A stretch of 64,000 bases of DNA from Prinsepia uniflora (Eukaryota; Streptophyta; Magnoliopsida; Rosales; Rosaceae), in assembly GCA_032719365.1 (NCBI GenBank), contig CM064874.1, forward strand, positions 34,458,716-34,522,715, written 5' to 3'. Of the stretch, positions 11,973-24,024 are shown piece by piece. Each line of letters begins with the position of its first letter. Position 1 is the stretch's first letter. The position numbers and the translations under genes are program-made. The notes beneath the pieces were generated by a model. The model searched no databases. It worked only from the letters and a program-made list of their open reading frames with translations, and had not been told where the DNA came from.

Positions 11973-13048
11973 GCGCGTGGGGTTGCGTGGGGGCACGTGG
12001 GCCATCTTTTGGGGAGGGTTCCAACATGTGAAATCAACTATTCGATGTAACGAACATTTTGGTACTGGTTTCGTGTTGATCGGACATCGTTTCGATAGGT
12101 TTCGGGGTGTCCGAAGGTTTAGGATCGGGATTAAAAATAGTTAAAAATTCCAGAAAATTATGGGGCTTCAGTGAGAGGTTAATCAAGTAGTTAGTAACCC
12201 TCTATTATGATTTGGACATGGTTGGAGGTCCCGGTGACGATGAATGGCCCTGGAGAGCCGTATGGCAAGCGTATCGAGGCGGCAGCTCAAACGGTCTGTG
12301 AGTGGACTTTATTTTCTAAATTGATGCATGCATAAATGTTTATTATATGTTTTAGTACTTTTTTTGTGATTCCATGAGTGCATTTGTGAGTGGTTACGTA
12401 TTGGTACGTATTTTGAGGTTTCGGCCTTATACGGTGCCTATACGGGTTTGTATTTTTACGATGGTTTAAATGAAATGGTTATGGATTTAAAAAAGATAAA
12501 CTCGGGCATGAGACCCATTTGGTTTTTTTTCGGGCATGTAGCCCTATTGGTGACCTACGGGTCTGAATCGTGGTCGCGGCGAATGCTATGTGCATGGCGA
12601 CGGAAGATACGACGCTCGCCTCCGGACTGGGATATGTTCCTTCCGGAGAGGTCACGATGCAAGATCTGTTGTCAGGCAGCCATTAGAGGCTCAGCTTCGG
12701 AGTGTTGACGGTTCAGGATATCGATCGGTGATAAGTGCTCCATAATCTAGCGGTGGTCGCGTCGGTTGATTCGTTCACGGCGACAGACCAGGATTGAGGG
12801 CAGTCCTGGATGGATGGTTGCACGCATCACTACGATTGGAGTCGTGACTGAACCTGAGATATTGGGCATGATGCCCAGTTGAGTCATGTGTTCAAGCACG
12901 AGGCCCAGTTACTTTACGTTTACGTTTTAGGGTCCAGATTCATGACAGTTTAAGGGGACCGGCATGAACCCTTGAAAGGTTTTTATGGTTCATGACGGTT
13001 TATGGGGACCGGACATGAATCCTTTGAAAGGATTTAAGGATGTTTTCG

Positions 13049-13067
13049 ATATATATATATATATATT
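13049..13067. repeat. (AT)n microsatellite
   Basis: About nine AT dinucleotides lie within the solo LTR. A related but shorter TATATA stretch is in the LARD-B LTR near 38155. Confidence 0.85.
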
Positions 13068-15555
13068 CATATACCTTCCTTATTTGGAATGTCTCCTCCA
13101 GGGAGGGTCATTGGCATGGGTGGACCCCAGAGTAGTCACGGAGCACTAACTGAGTGGAGTCGCCCCCGTTGGGTACCTTACTCTCAGGAAGGCATGGATT
13201 ATAACCTCAAGGAGGGTCATTGATATACGGACATTGACCTGGGTGGACATTGAGAGACTTGGGTTTTGAGACCCCAAGTAGCACGCGCGTAGCTTTAGAA
13301 ACCGTGACACGATTGGTTATGTGATTTATATGTATATGTTATTGATAGGTGATGTATACAGGTTTTGGGCTGCGTTCCACATGGATTTGGGCAGTGGCCC
13401 ATGTATCTGGTTTCATTTACGATTTTGGGCTATGGCCCTGATGTCTTGGTAAATGGTTTTCGAATGCATGCATGCTTTTTAGTGAAGGGTACAAATGTCT
13501 TTATGAAAATGTTTTTATAAACTCTTTGTTTTGTCCACTCACAGCTTTTAAATGTTTTGACTGCCCTTTAGGTTGATCATGGATGTGGACTATAGTAGAG
13601 ACTGAGATATCACATACCTCATCCGAATCCTGGCGTACTCTGAAGCCCGAGAGGGCTAAAGTCGGAATTTCCCTTGTCAGACACTCCGTGTCAGACGGGA
13701 TCAGGGACGTCCCGCATTGGGATTGGGACGGGTCCTGACAACACTATCCCTAGAAAAGTGATGTGCAGACCTAGGGAGTCATGAGTTTAGATTACGAATA
13801 AGAGTCCCCCCTTAAACGTGATGCTACAAATTGCAGGGTGAACACAAACATCGAGGTGATCCGTCAAGCAATTACATCAACAATTATACACAAATAAGGT
13901 GATCAAACTTACAAGCATAAATTGAGTTCATGAAGCATAGTAATCCAACAAATCCAGATATACATAACAACCATAATCAACAGCCATAAATCTAATTATG
14001 AACTAACATGGCTAGGGCTTCAAATAGCCCTAATCCTAAAGGAAACTACTCACACATAACTAAATTAACAAACAACATAATTGAATTCATATAAAGCATA
14101 AAGAGATTAAGGATTGAGAAACACAAATACTAAGATGAATGATGCGTGAGAGAAGTGGCATAAAAACTTCTTCTCCTCCCAAGCATCACGTCACAATCAA
14201 GGTGCAAGAATCAAATCCAAAAGAGTGAACACTAGGAAAATTGAGGCTAATAGTGTATAAAATTTAAGTAGAAATTTTAGCAGAGTTTTGGGACGTTAGG
14301 AGGTAAATTGGATGTCCCTTCATAAACCCTAATACCTCCAATTATAAGAGAATAATTAATCCCCTTAAAAATAGGAGTTTACAATTAAATTCTATAAGGA
14401 AAAGACTTCCTAAATAATTAAGAAATCTAATTAAAACCTTTCCTACAAGTAAAGGAATTGGAAATAAGAATTCAAAAGGAAATATGACTAAAATCCTTAT
14501 ACAATATGGAGATTAGGTGTGAAAGGAAGTTGGAATTATCCTAAGAAAAGAGGAAAATCAAGGAATAAAGCTACAGGATCATTTTCGGTGGTAAACTACC
14601 GAATTTGGGCAGTCAAAGGACGTGGTCAACGCTAATCAACGCGCCAGGGCTGCTGTGTAGGGATTTCGGTGGCAACGCACCGAATAGGAAACTCAAGATT
14701 TAGGACGCGCGCGCCGCGACTCAGTTAGGTGGTTCAGTAGGCGCTTACCGATTCGTTCCAGTTGTACGGTAACTCGCATGCCCATTTCTTCATTCGGTGG
14801 ATAGCAACCAAATTTCTTGTGCAATCTTCTTTCTTTCATAACTTCTTCGTTTTAACTCTGATTTAGGTGATTCTTTCGCCTAAATTCTTGTAATTCCCAG
14901 AAATATTTGATCTAAACATTCCTCACAAAATCTATTATTTTCTTCACTTGTATAGAATGAAATATTAACAAAACATAAGTAAAAGGGCATTAAATCATGG
15001 ATAAAACATGCATAAATTATGACCTATCAGACCCCGAGCGGCACACGTAGCCTTAGACCGTGACATGACGTCTGGGACGCCACGCATTTGGGATTCCAAG
15101 GATTGGTATAAATATGCTTTATTGGATTTACGTATTTACAGATTTACTGGATTTGAGGATTTGGATTTATGGTTTTGGGATGAGGTTTAATAAACAATTT
15201 TATTATATTTGAATTAACTGGTTTTCGTATGCATGCATGGTTTTAAGTGAAGGGCATAAATTTCTTTTTTGAAATGAGTTTTACTAAGTTATTTATTTTC
15301 GTCCACTCACATCTTTTATGGTTTTTAATGCTCTTCAGGTTGATTCCGGATGCGGGCTATAGCATAGACCGAGGCATCACAGTCCTCCACTGATCCTGAC
15401 GCACTCTAGAATCCCCGAGTGGGCTAAAATTTGGGTTAACCCCTGTCTGGCCCTTTGAGTCACACGTGGGTTAGACAGGAGTATGGCACATCCCGCGTTA
15501 ATCCCGGGAGGGATTGGGATGGGCCATGTCAGTTGACGTCAGTATGATGATCTTA

Positions 15556-15681
15556 GTGTTAACCTTACTGATGTCAGTGTTGACTTTTCTGACGTGAGCG
15601 TTGACCTTGTTGACATCAACGTTGACTTTGCTGACATTAGTGTTGACTTTGCTGACGTCAGTGTTGACTTTGTTGATGTCA
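15556..15681. repeat. 21-bp minisatellite of W-box and TGACG motifs
   Basis: About six units of the type GTGTTGACTTTGCTGACGTCA are tandem. Each pairs TTGAC(T/C), the WRKY W-box core, with TGACG or TGATG, a bZIP/TGA-type core. The 3' LTR of the same element has only about three units (24711-24770). The long minus-strand frame over the array, with a seven-residue NKVNTDV-like repeat, is a by-product of the 21-base period. Confidence 0.85.
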
Positions 15682-16284
15682 GCATTGCTCGTCGTTAACC
15701 AGCGCGTGAGGACTTTGAACAGAGGGTGGACATAAGTTTCGAGGTGAAACCGATCATGTTTGAAAAATTTTGATGATCTGAATCCAATGGTGGTGGTTTC
15801 AGGTCCATCGGAGGTGGTTTGATAGGTCATTTAGAGGTTTTTATCCTTAGGAACCGTGTTCGGGACACGTTGACTGTTTCGAGAGTTTTGAGAGTTTATA
15901 GTTTGGACTTGTATTGGTTAGTAGTAACCTTTGAGTATGATTTGGGCAGGTTCGAACGTCCTGGAGAATATGGATTAGCCCTGGAGTGGCTTAAGGCGCA
16001 GATGGCAGGCGCGCAACATGGATGGTGTGTTAGTGGACTTTGCTTTCTAAATGATGCATGCATATATGTGTTAATGTTTTATAAACATGGTTTGAAACAA
16101 AATGATTGCATAGTGATTTGAATGATGATTTGTGAATTTGATCATGGTTTGAAAATGAATGATTTACAGATTTTCGTGAGAAGATATGTCGGGCTTGAGA
16201 CCCTATTGAAATGATTTTTGGCTTGAGACCTGTGCAAAATAACTGTTTTATGAAAATGTGTTTCCACGGTTTTTAAACCATTCT

Positions 16285-16505
16285 CCAAGATGATGGATAT
16301 GACTCCAGCATGAATGTGTTTCCATGGAGAGGACCCGATAAGAAGATGGCTATGACTCCGGCAGGAATATGTTTTCCCGGAGAGGGCCTCCGGTAGGAAT
16401 GTGTTTCCCCGGAGAGGGCCTCTAGCAGGAATGTGTTTCCCCAGAGAGGACTTTGTGAGATGATGGTTATGACTCCAATAGGGATGTATTTTCCCAGAGA
16501 GGTCA
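16285..16505. repeat. GGAGAGG tandem array in the LARD-A 5' LTR
   Basis: Five imperfect units share GGAATGTGTTTCCCCGGAGA followed by GGRCC, some with an additional TGATGGYTATGACTC spacer. The corresponding 3' LTR array at 25455-25775 has about seven units, so the two LTRs differ in copy number. Confidence 0.8.
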
Positions 16506-18490
16506 CTATGACACTACCTGCAGGAGTGTCGGGTTATTGTACTGAGATGTAGAGTCAGGGACTCCGAGCCCGGTGCCGCACCTAGACGACGAGTCGCGAA
16601 CTCCATAGCCAGGTTTAGATCGGTTGTGTAAATCTGAGTCGCATGTGTGTCGATATAAAAATTGTGACAGTGATAACATGGATGATTTAACGGTATGAGA
16701 CCGATGTCGGATATTGACGGATAGAGATGGGTGATTTCCCGGATAGAGATGGGTTCCCTGATAGAGACATATAATTTGATGGACAGGGACAGCTAACGGA
16801 TATGAGAATGGGTCCTGAGGTTTTTTAGTGAGTGTTTGTGTCTAGTAGTTGTTCGTTTTACCCCGAAAGTACTTGTTTTCGGTATGTGTATTATTTCATT
16901 GGAAAGTACTTGTTTTCCATATATGTATTGTTTCATTGGAAAGTATTGGTTTTAAAGTGATATGCATGCATGCTTTCTAAAATGGAGGGTGAAAACTTTA
17001 TTTGGTAAAAGGTTTTTAATAAATGCTTATTTTTTGTCCACACATAAATTTTGTTGTTTTTGGCACCCTCCAGGTCGATAGCGGATGCGGGCTGTAGCAA
17101 AGATCGAGACATCACATGTCGCCACAAATCCTTGCATACTCTGGGTAACCCCGAGCGGGTAAAGATTTTATCCCTAGTCTGACACGTGGTGTTAGACGGG
17201 AGTAAGCACATCTTGTGATAATGCAGGGGAATTAGGATGGGTCCTGTCAGTTTGTTATCAGAGCACTAGATTGCTCTTAGAGTGTTGCGCATGTGCCAGA
17301 TGTGATGTTTCTACGGTAAAAATGGTCCGTTATTCACCTGGTAGTGAGGGTAGGAATAGGAAAGTTAGGTGTAAATGAACCTATTTATGGTTTTTGATTG
17401 GCATAGTATGCCATGTTTCAGTGTGTTGGATCCTGGATGGATTTTGATTGGCATGGGATGATGTGATTGGGCAGTGTTAGATACTGCGTAGGGCCAAGTT
17501 TCTTATGGGCTCAATAGCTGAAGGTCGTAGAGTCTCGGGTGGACGACCCTCGAAGCTAAGTTATTGATGCACATCTATCCTGACGTGCTGCGATGAGCAA
17601 CTGAGGTCATGGGTGACCTGAGTCAAGATTTGTTGGATAACTTGCCAAGAGAGTGGTATTTGTGGATCGGATTACGAGGTGAAACGATCAGTGGCTTACA
17701 CGCTTATGAGTAGATTGTACCGGTGTTGAGTTACGCTCTTGAAGACATGGTTTAGCCAGTCCTGAGTGATCGGTATAGGCGGTGAGTTGCTGCATGAGTG
17801 CGGAGTCTCGATAGTAGAATGTTTATTGGATTGATCTGCACGAGGTTGTGGTAGACATTGCTATTGATGGACGTGGATGAGTCTTATCGATCTGGATAGG
17901 TTCATGTTCCAATGACGATGGATACGACGAGGATTCGTCAATCATGTTGGCAACTCGACATGTTGCCGAAAGAAGAGGTTCCTGCATTCGGTGCAGAAGT
18001 ATGTGATTGTTGCCCCGCATGAGCAGGGATTTTGGGTGTTAGCCCGGGTTGCATCGTGTGTGACAACGGTAGGAGACGATAAGCTTTGGGCACTGGTGAT
18101 TGTGTCTAGATGCCACATCAACTACACTAGTAGGATTAAGATGATGTGAGGCCAAGTGGGGCTCGGAGTGAGATTCGGGTGACAGACGTGCCTTTGAGCG
18201 ACATACGTGCCCTTGAACGATAGACGTGCCCTTGAACGACATACATGCCCTTGAGCGGTAGACGTGTGGGGTTCAGAAATCGTTAAGCGAGACAAAGAGA
18301 AGTCTTGAGTGGCCTAGTGAGATCATAGTATCCTCCTTGAAAGGGATTATTAGAGGCAAGGGTATGCCTGGAGTGGTACCTGTTACCCTAGTGATCTTTG
18401 GTTGGATTTCACGAGTGTTATGTGCATGAGTTGATCCCATAGAGTTGGGACATGCGAGCTAGTATGCCGACAAGTGTTGTGTTCATCAAT

Positions 18491-20614
18491 GTAAAGTAAC
18501 TGGGTCTCGTGCCCGAACATATGACATCAGCTGGGCACCGTACCCCATATCTAAGGGTCAGTCACGACTCCGATCGTAGTGATGCGTGCAACCATCCATC
18601 GAGGACCGCGTTCAATCCTGGTATGTCGCCGTGAATGAATCAACCGACGTGACCACCACAAGATCATGGTGCACTCATCACCGATCGACATCCTGAACCG
18701 TCAGCACTCCGAAGTCGAGCCTCCATCGTCTACCCGACAACAGATCGTGCATCGTGACCTCTCCGGTAGGAACACATCCCAATCCGGAGCCGAGCATCGT
18801 ATCGTCGATCGCCGTGCACATAGCACCTATCGCGAACACGATTCAGACCCGAAGGCCATCAATACGGTCATATGCCCGAGACAAAACCAAATGGGTCTCA
18901 TACCCGAGTTTATCCTTTTGGAAATCTAAAACCATTTCATTTAAACCAATAAAGAAATATCAACCCGTATAGGCACCGTATAGGACCGAAACCTCGAAAT
19001 ACATGCCTATACGTGACCACAACCAAATGCACTCATGGAATCACCAAACATGTATTAAAACATATAATAAACATTTATGCATGCACCAATTTAGAAAACA
19101 AGGTCCACTCACAGACCGTCCGAGCTGCCGCATCGATTTGCGTGCCATACCGCTCTCTCGAGCCAATCACCGTCACCGGGACTCCCAAACCTATCCAAAT
19201 CGTAATAGAAGTTTACTAACTACTTAATTAACCTCCCACTAAAGTCCCGTAATTTTCTGGAATTTTTAACTATTTTAACCTCGATCCTAAACCTTTCGAT
19301 GCCCCGAACATTATCGAGACGGTGTATGATCGACATGAAACCAGTCCCAAAATGTTCGTTACATCGAAAAGAAGATTTCACGTGTTGAAAGAACCCTAAA
19401 AATTCTCACCACGTGCTAACACGCGCCCTTGGAACCCCCCCTGCGTGTGAACCCACACGCCGGGTACTGTAGCATCGTCATCAAGCTCCAGCCGGTTCAG
19501 ACCGGCCAGTTCGGTCCTTTTCTGCAACTAGACCGGCGTGACCGGTCCAGGCTCCTACAAGGTCCATTCTTCACCGTTTTCAACTCTAATCGATCCTATT
19601 CTTCAAAGCTCGACCCAAGAAACCTAAACCAAATAATTAAAACCCCTAAATCCCACGAAACCCGACCGGTCCAAAATTCCTCTCACGGTTCGATTATCCA
19701 AACTCTTCCCCAGGGGTCTCTCAATGTCCAAACCTTATCAAAACCTTCCTAATGACCTCCTAACAACCTAATTAACTCATTGAAACCATAAAAAACGACC
19801 CATAACAAAAAAAATGGGAAATGGATCGAAAATGGGCTAACCGATTACCTCGATCGGTTTTTCTCCACTGTCGTCCACGGCGGCTGCTGTCTTGGGCCGG
19901 CCACCACGTCCTTAGCATCCTTACTTCACTCTGTCCTCTTGCAAATGTTCAAAGCATCAAGGGTTTGGGTTTTGGATGTGGGTGGAAGTGAGATCGGGTT
20001 TGAGTTTTGGTGAGGAAGGAATGAATGATCGATGCAATGGGGAGATGCATGAATGGAAATTAAGGGCCAGTGGATGGGTGACACTTGTCACTCATCCATT
20101 GGGCAGGGATTAAATATCTGGGGCCCACTAGAATCCAAAAGTTAAGTCGTTTCGTAAAACCTGCAATAGTTCCCTAAAACTTCCTTTAACCGTAACTTCG
20201 TCGTCGAACGTCCGAATTCGATGCGCCGCCTGTCTATGGATTCATATCGTCCCAATATACGTAACGGTTCTTGGCCCTCGGCCATCAAACCTCCCAGTCC
20301 AAAAGTCAACATTTTGTCCCTTTTAACCAAAATTACCAAAATGCCCTTGAACTTCCGAACGTCATAACTTCTTCCTCGTATGTCGGCATTGAACATGCTA
20401 CTTGTCTATGAACTCGTGACGTCCTAAACTTCGTCACGATCATCGGTCAAAGTCCATTTGACCGCCAGAATGAAAAGTCAACGTTTTACCCATTCCAAGT
20501 GCAAAACGGTCATTTTGCATCGTTTGTCCGATTTCACCCAACTAATCAAAGATTAACCTCCCTAATCACGATTAGTCATTAATCTAATCTTGAAATTTGG
20601 GACGAGTCGTTACA
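18491..20614 (-). mobile_element. Reverse LTR fragment inside the LARD-A interior
   Basis: Minus-strand start TGTAACGACTCGTCCC is at 20614. Homology with the LTR at 10768-13740 runs through the palindrome (20069-20100) and GTCCACTCACA (19103-19113) to CCCAGTTACTTTAC at 18504-18491. The remaining quarter of the LTR is absent, so it is a truncated LTR rather than a clean solo LTR. No matching target duplication is seen. Confidence 0.7.
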
Positions 20615-20970
20615 CGCTTTGAGATTTCTCATGGAGAGCAAAGATGTCAACTTGTTATAGCAGGATGGTGAGCATGATGTCAGCCTGGATTCTAAGTGCT
20701 GGTGTACTCAGCTTGAAATTAGCCTACGTAGGTGACAGGTGAGATCGATGAGTGTCGATGTCTCATTCGAGACTGGAGGATTGAATGTTGGAATTTTCGG
20801 TGACAGTTGGTAACGCGCTTGTTGGATATGGCCCAGGAGGATGAGCTGAATTTCAACATTGACCGTTGGATTGTGGTTGACGTCAAGTGACGTCTAGTTG
20901 GTTGAATACTGAGGATTGGATTTTCGTAGTTTTGGGTGGATTTGAATCGATCGAAATTTCGAGGAAGAAA

Positions 20971-20990
20971 TTTCTTTAAGGAGGGTGGAT
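20971..20990 (+). promoter_or_regulatory. Polypurine tract of LARD-A
   Basis: Immediately before the 3' LTR, the purine-rich TTTAAGGAGGGTGGAT follows a GAGGAAGAAATTTC segment. This is the expected plus-strand primer for reverse transcription. The LARD-B counterpart is at 35843-35856. Confidence 0.7.
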
Positions 20991-21430
20991 TGTAACGATC
21001 CGTCCCGAATATACGACATTAATTAAGCATTAATTGAGGAATAGTGAGACTAATCGATAATTAGTCGAGGTTTATTGAACGATCAGGGTACAATTATGAT
21101 TTTGCCCCTAGAGAGAGTAAAAATTTGACTTTTGACTCGGGAGGTTAATGATATGTGGATCGAGATCCATTACGTAGATCGAGATGATACGAGTTCGCAA
21201 ACAGGCGGCACGTCAGAATCGAACGTCGTACGGAAAAGTTACGGGTTAGGAACGATTACACATACTATTTATGGTGGCACGTTTTATGAGGCAAGTTGAC
21301 ATTTGTCATTTAGTGGGCCCAAATATTTGTGTTTAGGCCCAATGGATGAGTGAAAAGTGTCACTCATCCATTGCTCCCCATCCCATTTACATCATCCCCC
21401 TCTTCTTATTCCATTCTACCGAAACCCAAA

Positions 21431-24024
21431 TGTAACACCCCGGAAATTCGAGGATTATAATAATGTAATTTAATGTATGAATTGACGTTTTTACCCTTGT
21501 GAATGGTATGACCAAATTGTTGACTTTTTGATTAGTGGGTCCAATGGACTTTGACCAATGACTGTGACGTAGTTCGGGACGTCACGAGTCCATAGACAGG
21601 TGGCACGTCCAATTCGGACGCTCAGGGAAAAAGTTATGACTATCGGAAGTTCAGGGGCGTTACCGTAATTTGGACGATATGGGCAAAAATGTTGACTTTT
21701 TGTTTGGAAACTAATTTTCACTCGACCCAAGGACCGTTAGGTAGGTCTCGACGCCCTGAGTCTGTAGACAGGCGGCACGCCGAAATCGGACTTCGTATGG
21801 CTGAGTTACGGGTCTAGGAAGTAAGGGGCAGTTTGGTAAATATTGAACTAGGGGCATTTTGGTCATTTCGCCCTGGTTACTGTAGCAAACCGCGGGAGAA
21901 CTTGGACGGCACCACCATGTGCGGTGGTTCTGTGTCCCAATTGATTAATCAGTGTGTGTGTTGGAAAGCTGGGATTTGTTTAAACCCTTTAGACATCAGC
22001 ACATGGCTGGATACATCCAGCAAAGCCTCAATTTTTAATTTCAAGATCGAAGCTTTTCGGGGAACAATCTCAGTGGACAGATTGGACTTCCACGAGCCTC
22101 TGGGACGGCTTAGGTTGTTTAAAATTGATTAGAACGTGTGTGAGCATCACTCTGCCATTGAGAGAACTGAGAATTGGAGAGGAAAACCAGAGAAACCATT
22201 TCGGGGAAAATTGGAGGGAAAATCGGGTTTTGATTTCTAATGATCGTTGGACCAAACCAAGGCCTGGTTTAGTCTTCTGGGAGTGTTTGGAACTCAACCA
22301 CATCGGAATCAAAGGCCATCAGCCACGGGTGAGCTGGGACTGTGACTGCCGTGTTCTGAGCAATTTCAGAGGTTTGGACGACTACTTCCAGGTGAGTGTT
22401 GGTTCAATTAATTGTATTTTCCAGTTCGTTTTGATACTGTGATGCTTCCTGTAAGGTTAATTTGATTATGGTTTGGAAACCAGTGAGTTGGGGTGATCAA
22501 CCCGTTTGGTTGATCACGGGTCGATGGGTCGATTGAGGACTTGTCGAGAGTGATTAATGTCTCAGAACCTAAATTAGATGTTTATGGAAGATAATTGAAT
22601 CAAAAACGAAGGAAATTGATTAAGGATTGGGGGTTAATTAACCGGGTCAAGCCGCGGGTGGCAGGCCCGTATTACAAACAAACGGGTGAAGAGGGTGACA
22701 CTGTAGCAGCTACAGTGTCAGGCGCGTGACTTTCACGCGCAGCCACTTTGGGCGGCGCGTGAGGGCACGTTGAGCCTTATCTCTGATCACGATCAACATG
22801 ACTTTTGTTCCTCTCATCATTCTGAACATTTTTGATGAATTAACCATGTTGATCTGAGATAGTTTTGGAGGGTCAGTTTAGGGCCGGTTATCTCAGGAAA
22901 CGTGTTGGACGGCTTCCCTGAGCCGGTTTCTGTTTCGAACTTTTTGGATAAATGTTTATGACTTGTAGTGACCCTTACAGGTGATTTGGACTGACAGGAA
23001 TTGTACGATAATCCCGGTACAAGTTTGTACGCGCAGGTTTACCGCGGGATTGTACTGTGAGTGGGCCGTTTTCCTTAAACCCTTGCGTGCATAAATGTTT
23101 TCTGGTTTTCTTATATATATATATTCACATGCTAAAAACAAATAACGGTTTTGATGATATGGAATTTATGGTTATGGCACGTTTCACGGTATTTGGGCTT
23201 GAGACCCATCTGATGAAACTTAAAAGATTGGGTTGGATTTACCTATGTATATATATATATGATTTGCATGTGGATATCAATAAAATGTATTTGGTACTGC
23301 ACTGTATAGATCCATTCATGTGATACTGTCTCCTCCGGATGAGGTACCCCGGAGTGGTCACGGACGTCTAGAACGTCCAGCGTCTATGACGCTAAGCATC
23401 AGGGATGCTGTACCCGAACGGGGTTCGGGGATTGAACTCGGAATTGAGACCCGAGTGGCACGCGTAGCCTTGTGATTGTGACCTTATTGGACGTCAGGGA
23501 CGTCAGACATCAGGGATGTCAGGATTGGAGTGTATAGTGCAGTGGCTAAAATTATGTTATGGTTTTAATTATATGCCTTATGGTTCATATTATATGATTG
23601 ATGGTTTAAAATTCTGATGCATGCATGTTTGGAAAACGGAGGAGTAAAGTATATATTTTACTTACTAAACGATTTTATAAACTTGAGTTTCGGTCCACTC
23701 ACCCTTAATGTTTTGGTAACCCCTCCAGGTCGTGATACTGAGGTAGAGGAGGAATATGAGGCTGAGGCATAGATCTACTTCTGCGTACCTGAATCCCTGT
23801 TGGGCGTTTTGACCCGCAGGTTATGTTAGAGTCGTGCTCGCAACTTGTAATTTGGATTTCATCCCTTGTCTGACATCTGTTTATTTCGGATTTGATGTAA
23901 AACTTTAATTTGGTTTTTATGCATTTGAACGTTTAAGGTTAAAATTGGTATGTATTTTGGGTGTTAGACGGGAGCAGGGCACGTCCCCATGTGGTCCCAG
24001 AGAGGATCGGGGCGGGTCCTATCA
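21431..24024 (+). mobile_element. Solo LTR, 2594 bp, TSD CCAAA
   Basis: It starts TGTAACACCCCGGAAATTCG and ends GGCGGGTCCTATCA. A perfect CCAAA duplication flanks it (21426-21430 and 24025-24029). It belongs to a different subfamily from its host LTR but keeps the paired signals: TGTGAGTGGGC at 23056-23066, GTCCACTCACC at 23693-23703 and acceptor-like CCCCTCCAG ending at 23728. No coding sequence. Confidence 0.85.

Larger units (their letters stand above)
10768..13740 (+). mobile_element. Solo LTR, young, 2973 bp, TSD ACACT
   Basis: It starts TGTAACGACCCGTCCTGAAT and ends GGGACGGGTCCTGACA. A perfect ACACT duplication flanks it (10763-10767 and 13741-13745). Inside are the palindrome at 11118-11149, a tandem GC-rich duplication at 11909-11972, the donor-like TGTGAGTGGAC at 12297-12307, its mirror GTCCACTCACA at 13533-13543 and an acceptor-like CCCTTTAG at 13564-13571. 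It has no interior or coding sequence. It closely resembles the LARD-B 3' LTR at 35857-38931. Confidence 0.85.
10250..15029 (-). mobile_element. Tat-type solo LTR (TGATAG...CTATCA), split by another solo LTR
   Basis: It is bounded by perfect target duplications GACCC (10245-10249 and 15030-15034) and ends in the inverted pair TGATAG/CTATCA. Without the insertion 10768-13740 it is about 1.8 kb, AT rich and non-coding. On the minus strand it starts TGATAGGTCATAATTTATGC, like the plus-strand LTR at 52494. The Tat element's own LTR remnant near 28533 also ends in TATCA, so a Tat-family origin is inferred. Confidence 0.7.
8563..15531 (+). mobile_element. Solo LTR inside the LARD-A 5' LTR
   Basis: It starts TGTAACGACCTGTCC (8563) and ends GATGGGCCATGTCA (15531). 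The parts are 8563-10249 and 15035-15531, about 2.2 kb without the insertion. Targets are GCTGA and GTTGA (four of five). The 5' end has lost about 300 bases: sequence jumps from GGATTATCGTG straight into the right arm of the palindrome found in sister LTRs. The acceptor side of the putative LTR intron is intact (GTCCACTCACA near 15301, GCTCTTCAG near 15338). The donor side is lost. Confidence 0.7.
7435..17249 (+). repeat. LARD-A 5' LTR (interrupted at 8563-15531)
   Basis: The two parts, 7435-8562 and 15532-17249, join into one LTR colinear with 20991-26476. Shared landmarks in order are the TGTAA start, the ACAGGTGACACATC segment, a CACGTG cluster, the 21-bp GTTGACTTTGCTGACGTCA array, the GGAGAGG array and the CACCCTCCAG acceptor-like site. 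Confidence 0.75.
17250..20990 (+). other. LARD-A internal region, non-coding, with a reverse LTR fragment inside
   Basis: After removal of 18491-20614 about 1.6 kb remains. It starts with a mutated primer site and ends with ATTTCGAGGAAGAAATTTCT and a purine tract. No gag, protease, RT or integrase motif is found in any frame. Short stretches match the LARD-B interior: AGGTCATGGGTGACCT here against AGGTCATGGATGACCT near 33240, and GGTATAGGCGGTGAGTTG and ATCTGCACGAG here against GTTAATACGGGCGGTTGATT and GTCTGCACGAG near 33363-33430. The two interiors therefore share ancestry. Confidence 0.6.

Noticed and set aside
11764..12031. Overlapping GC-rich frames on both strands
   Set aside because: They cover the tandem 32-bp duplication and GC-rich LTR block; open on both strands because of composition.
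15498..15830. 110-codon minus-strand frame with a seven-residue NKVNTDV-like repeat
   Set aside because: It is produced by the 21-bp minisatellite in the LTR; 21 is divisible by three, so a periodic frame stays open without selection.
16285..16505. CRISPR-like array
   Set aside because: Units are imperfect and directly tandem with no unique spacers; they are LTR minisatellites in a plant genome.
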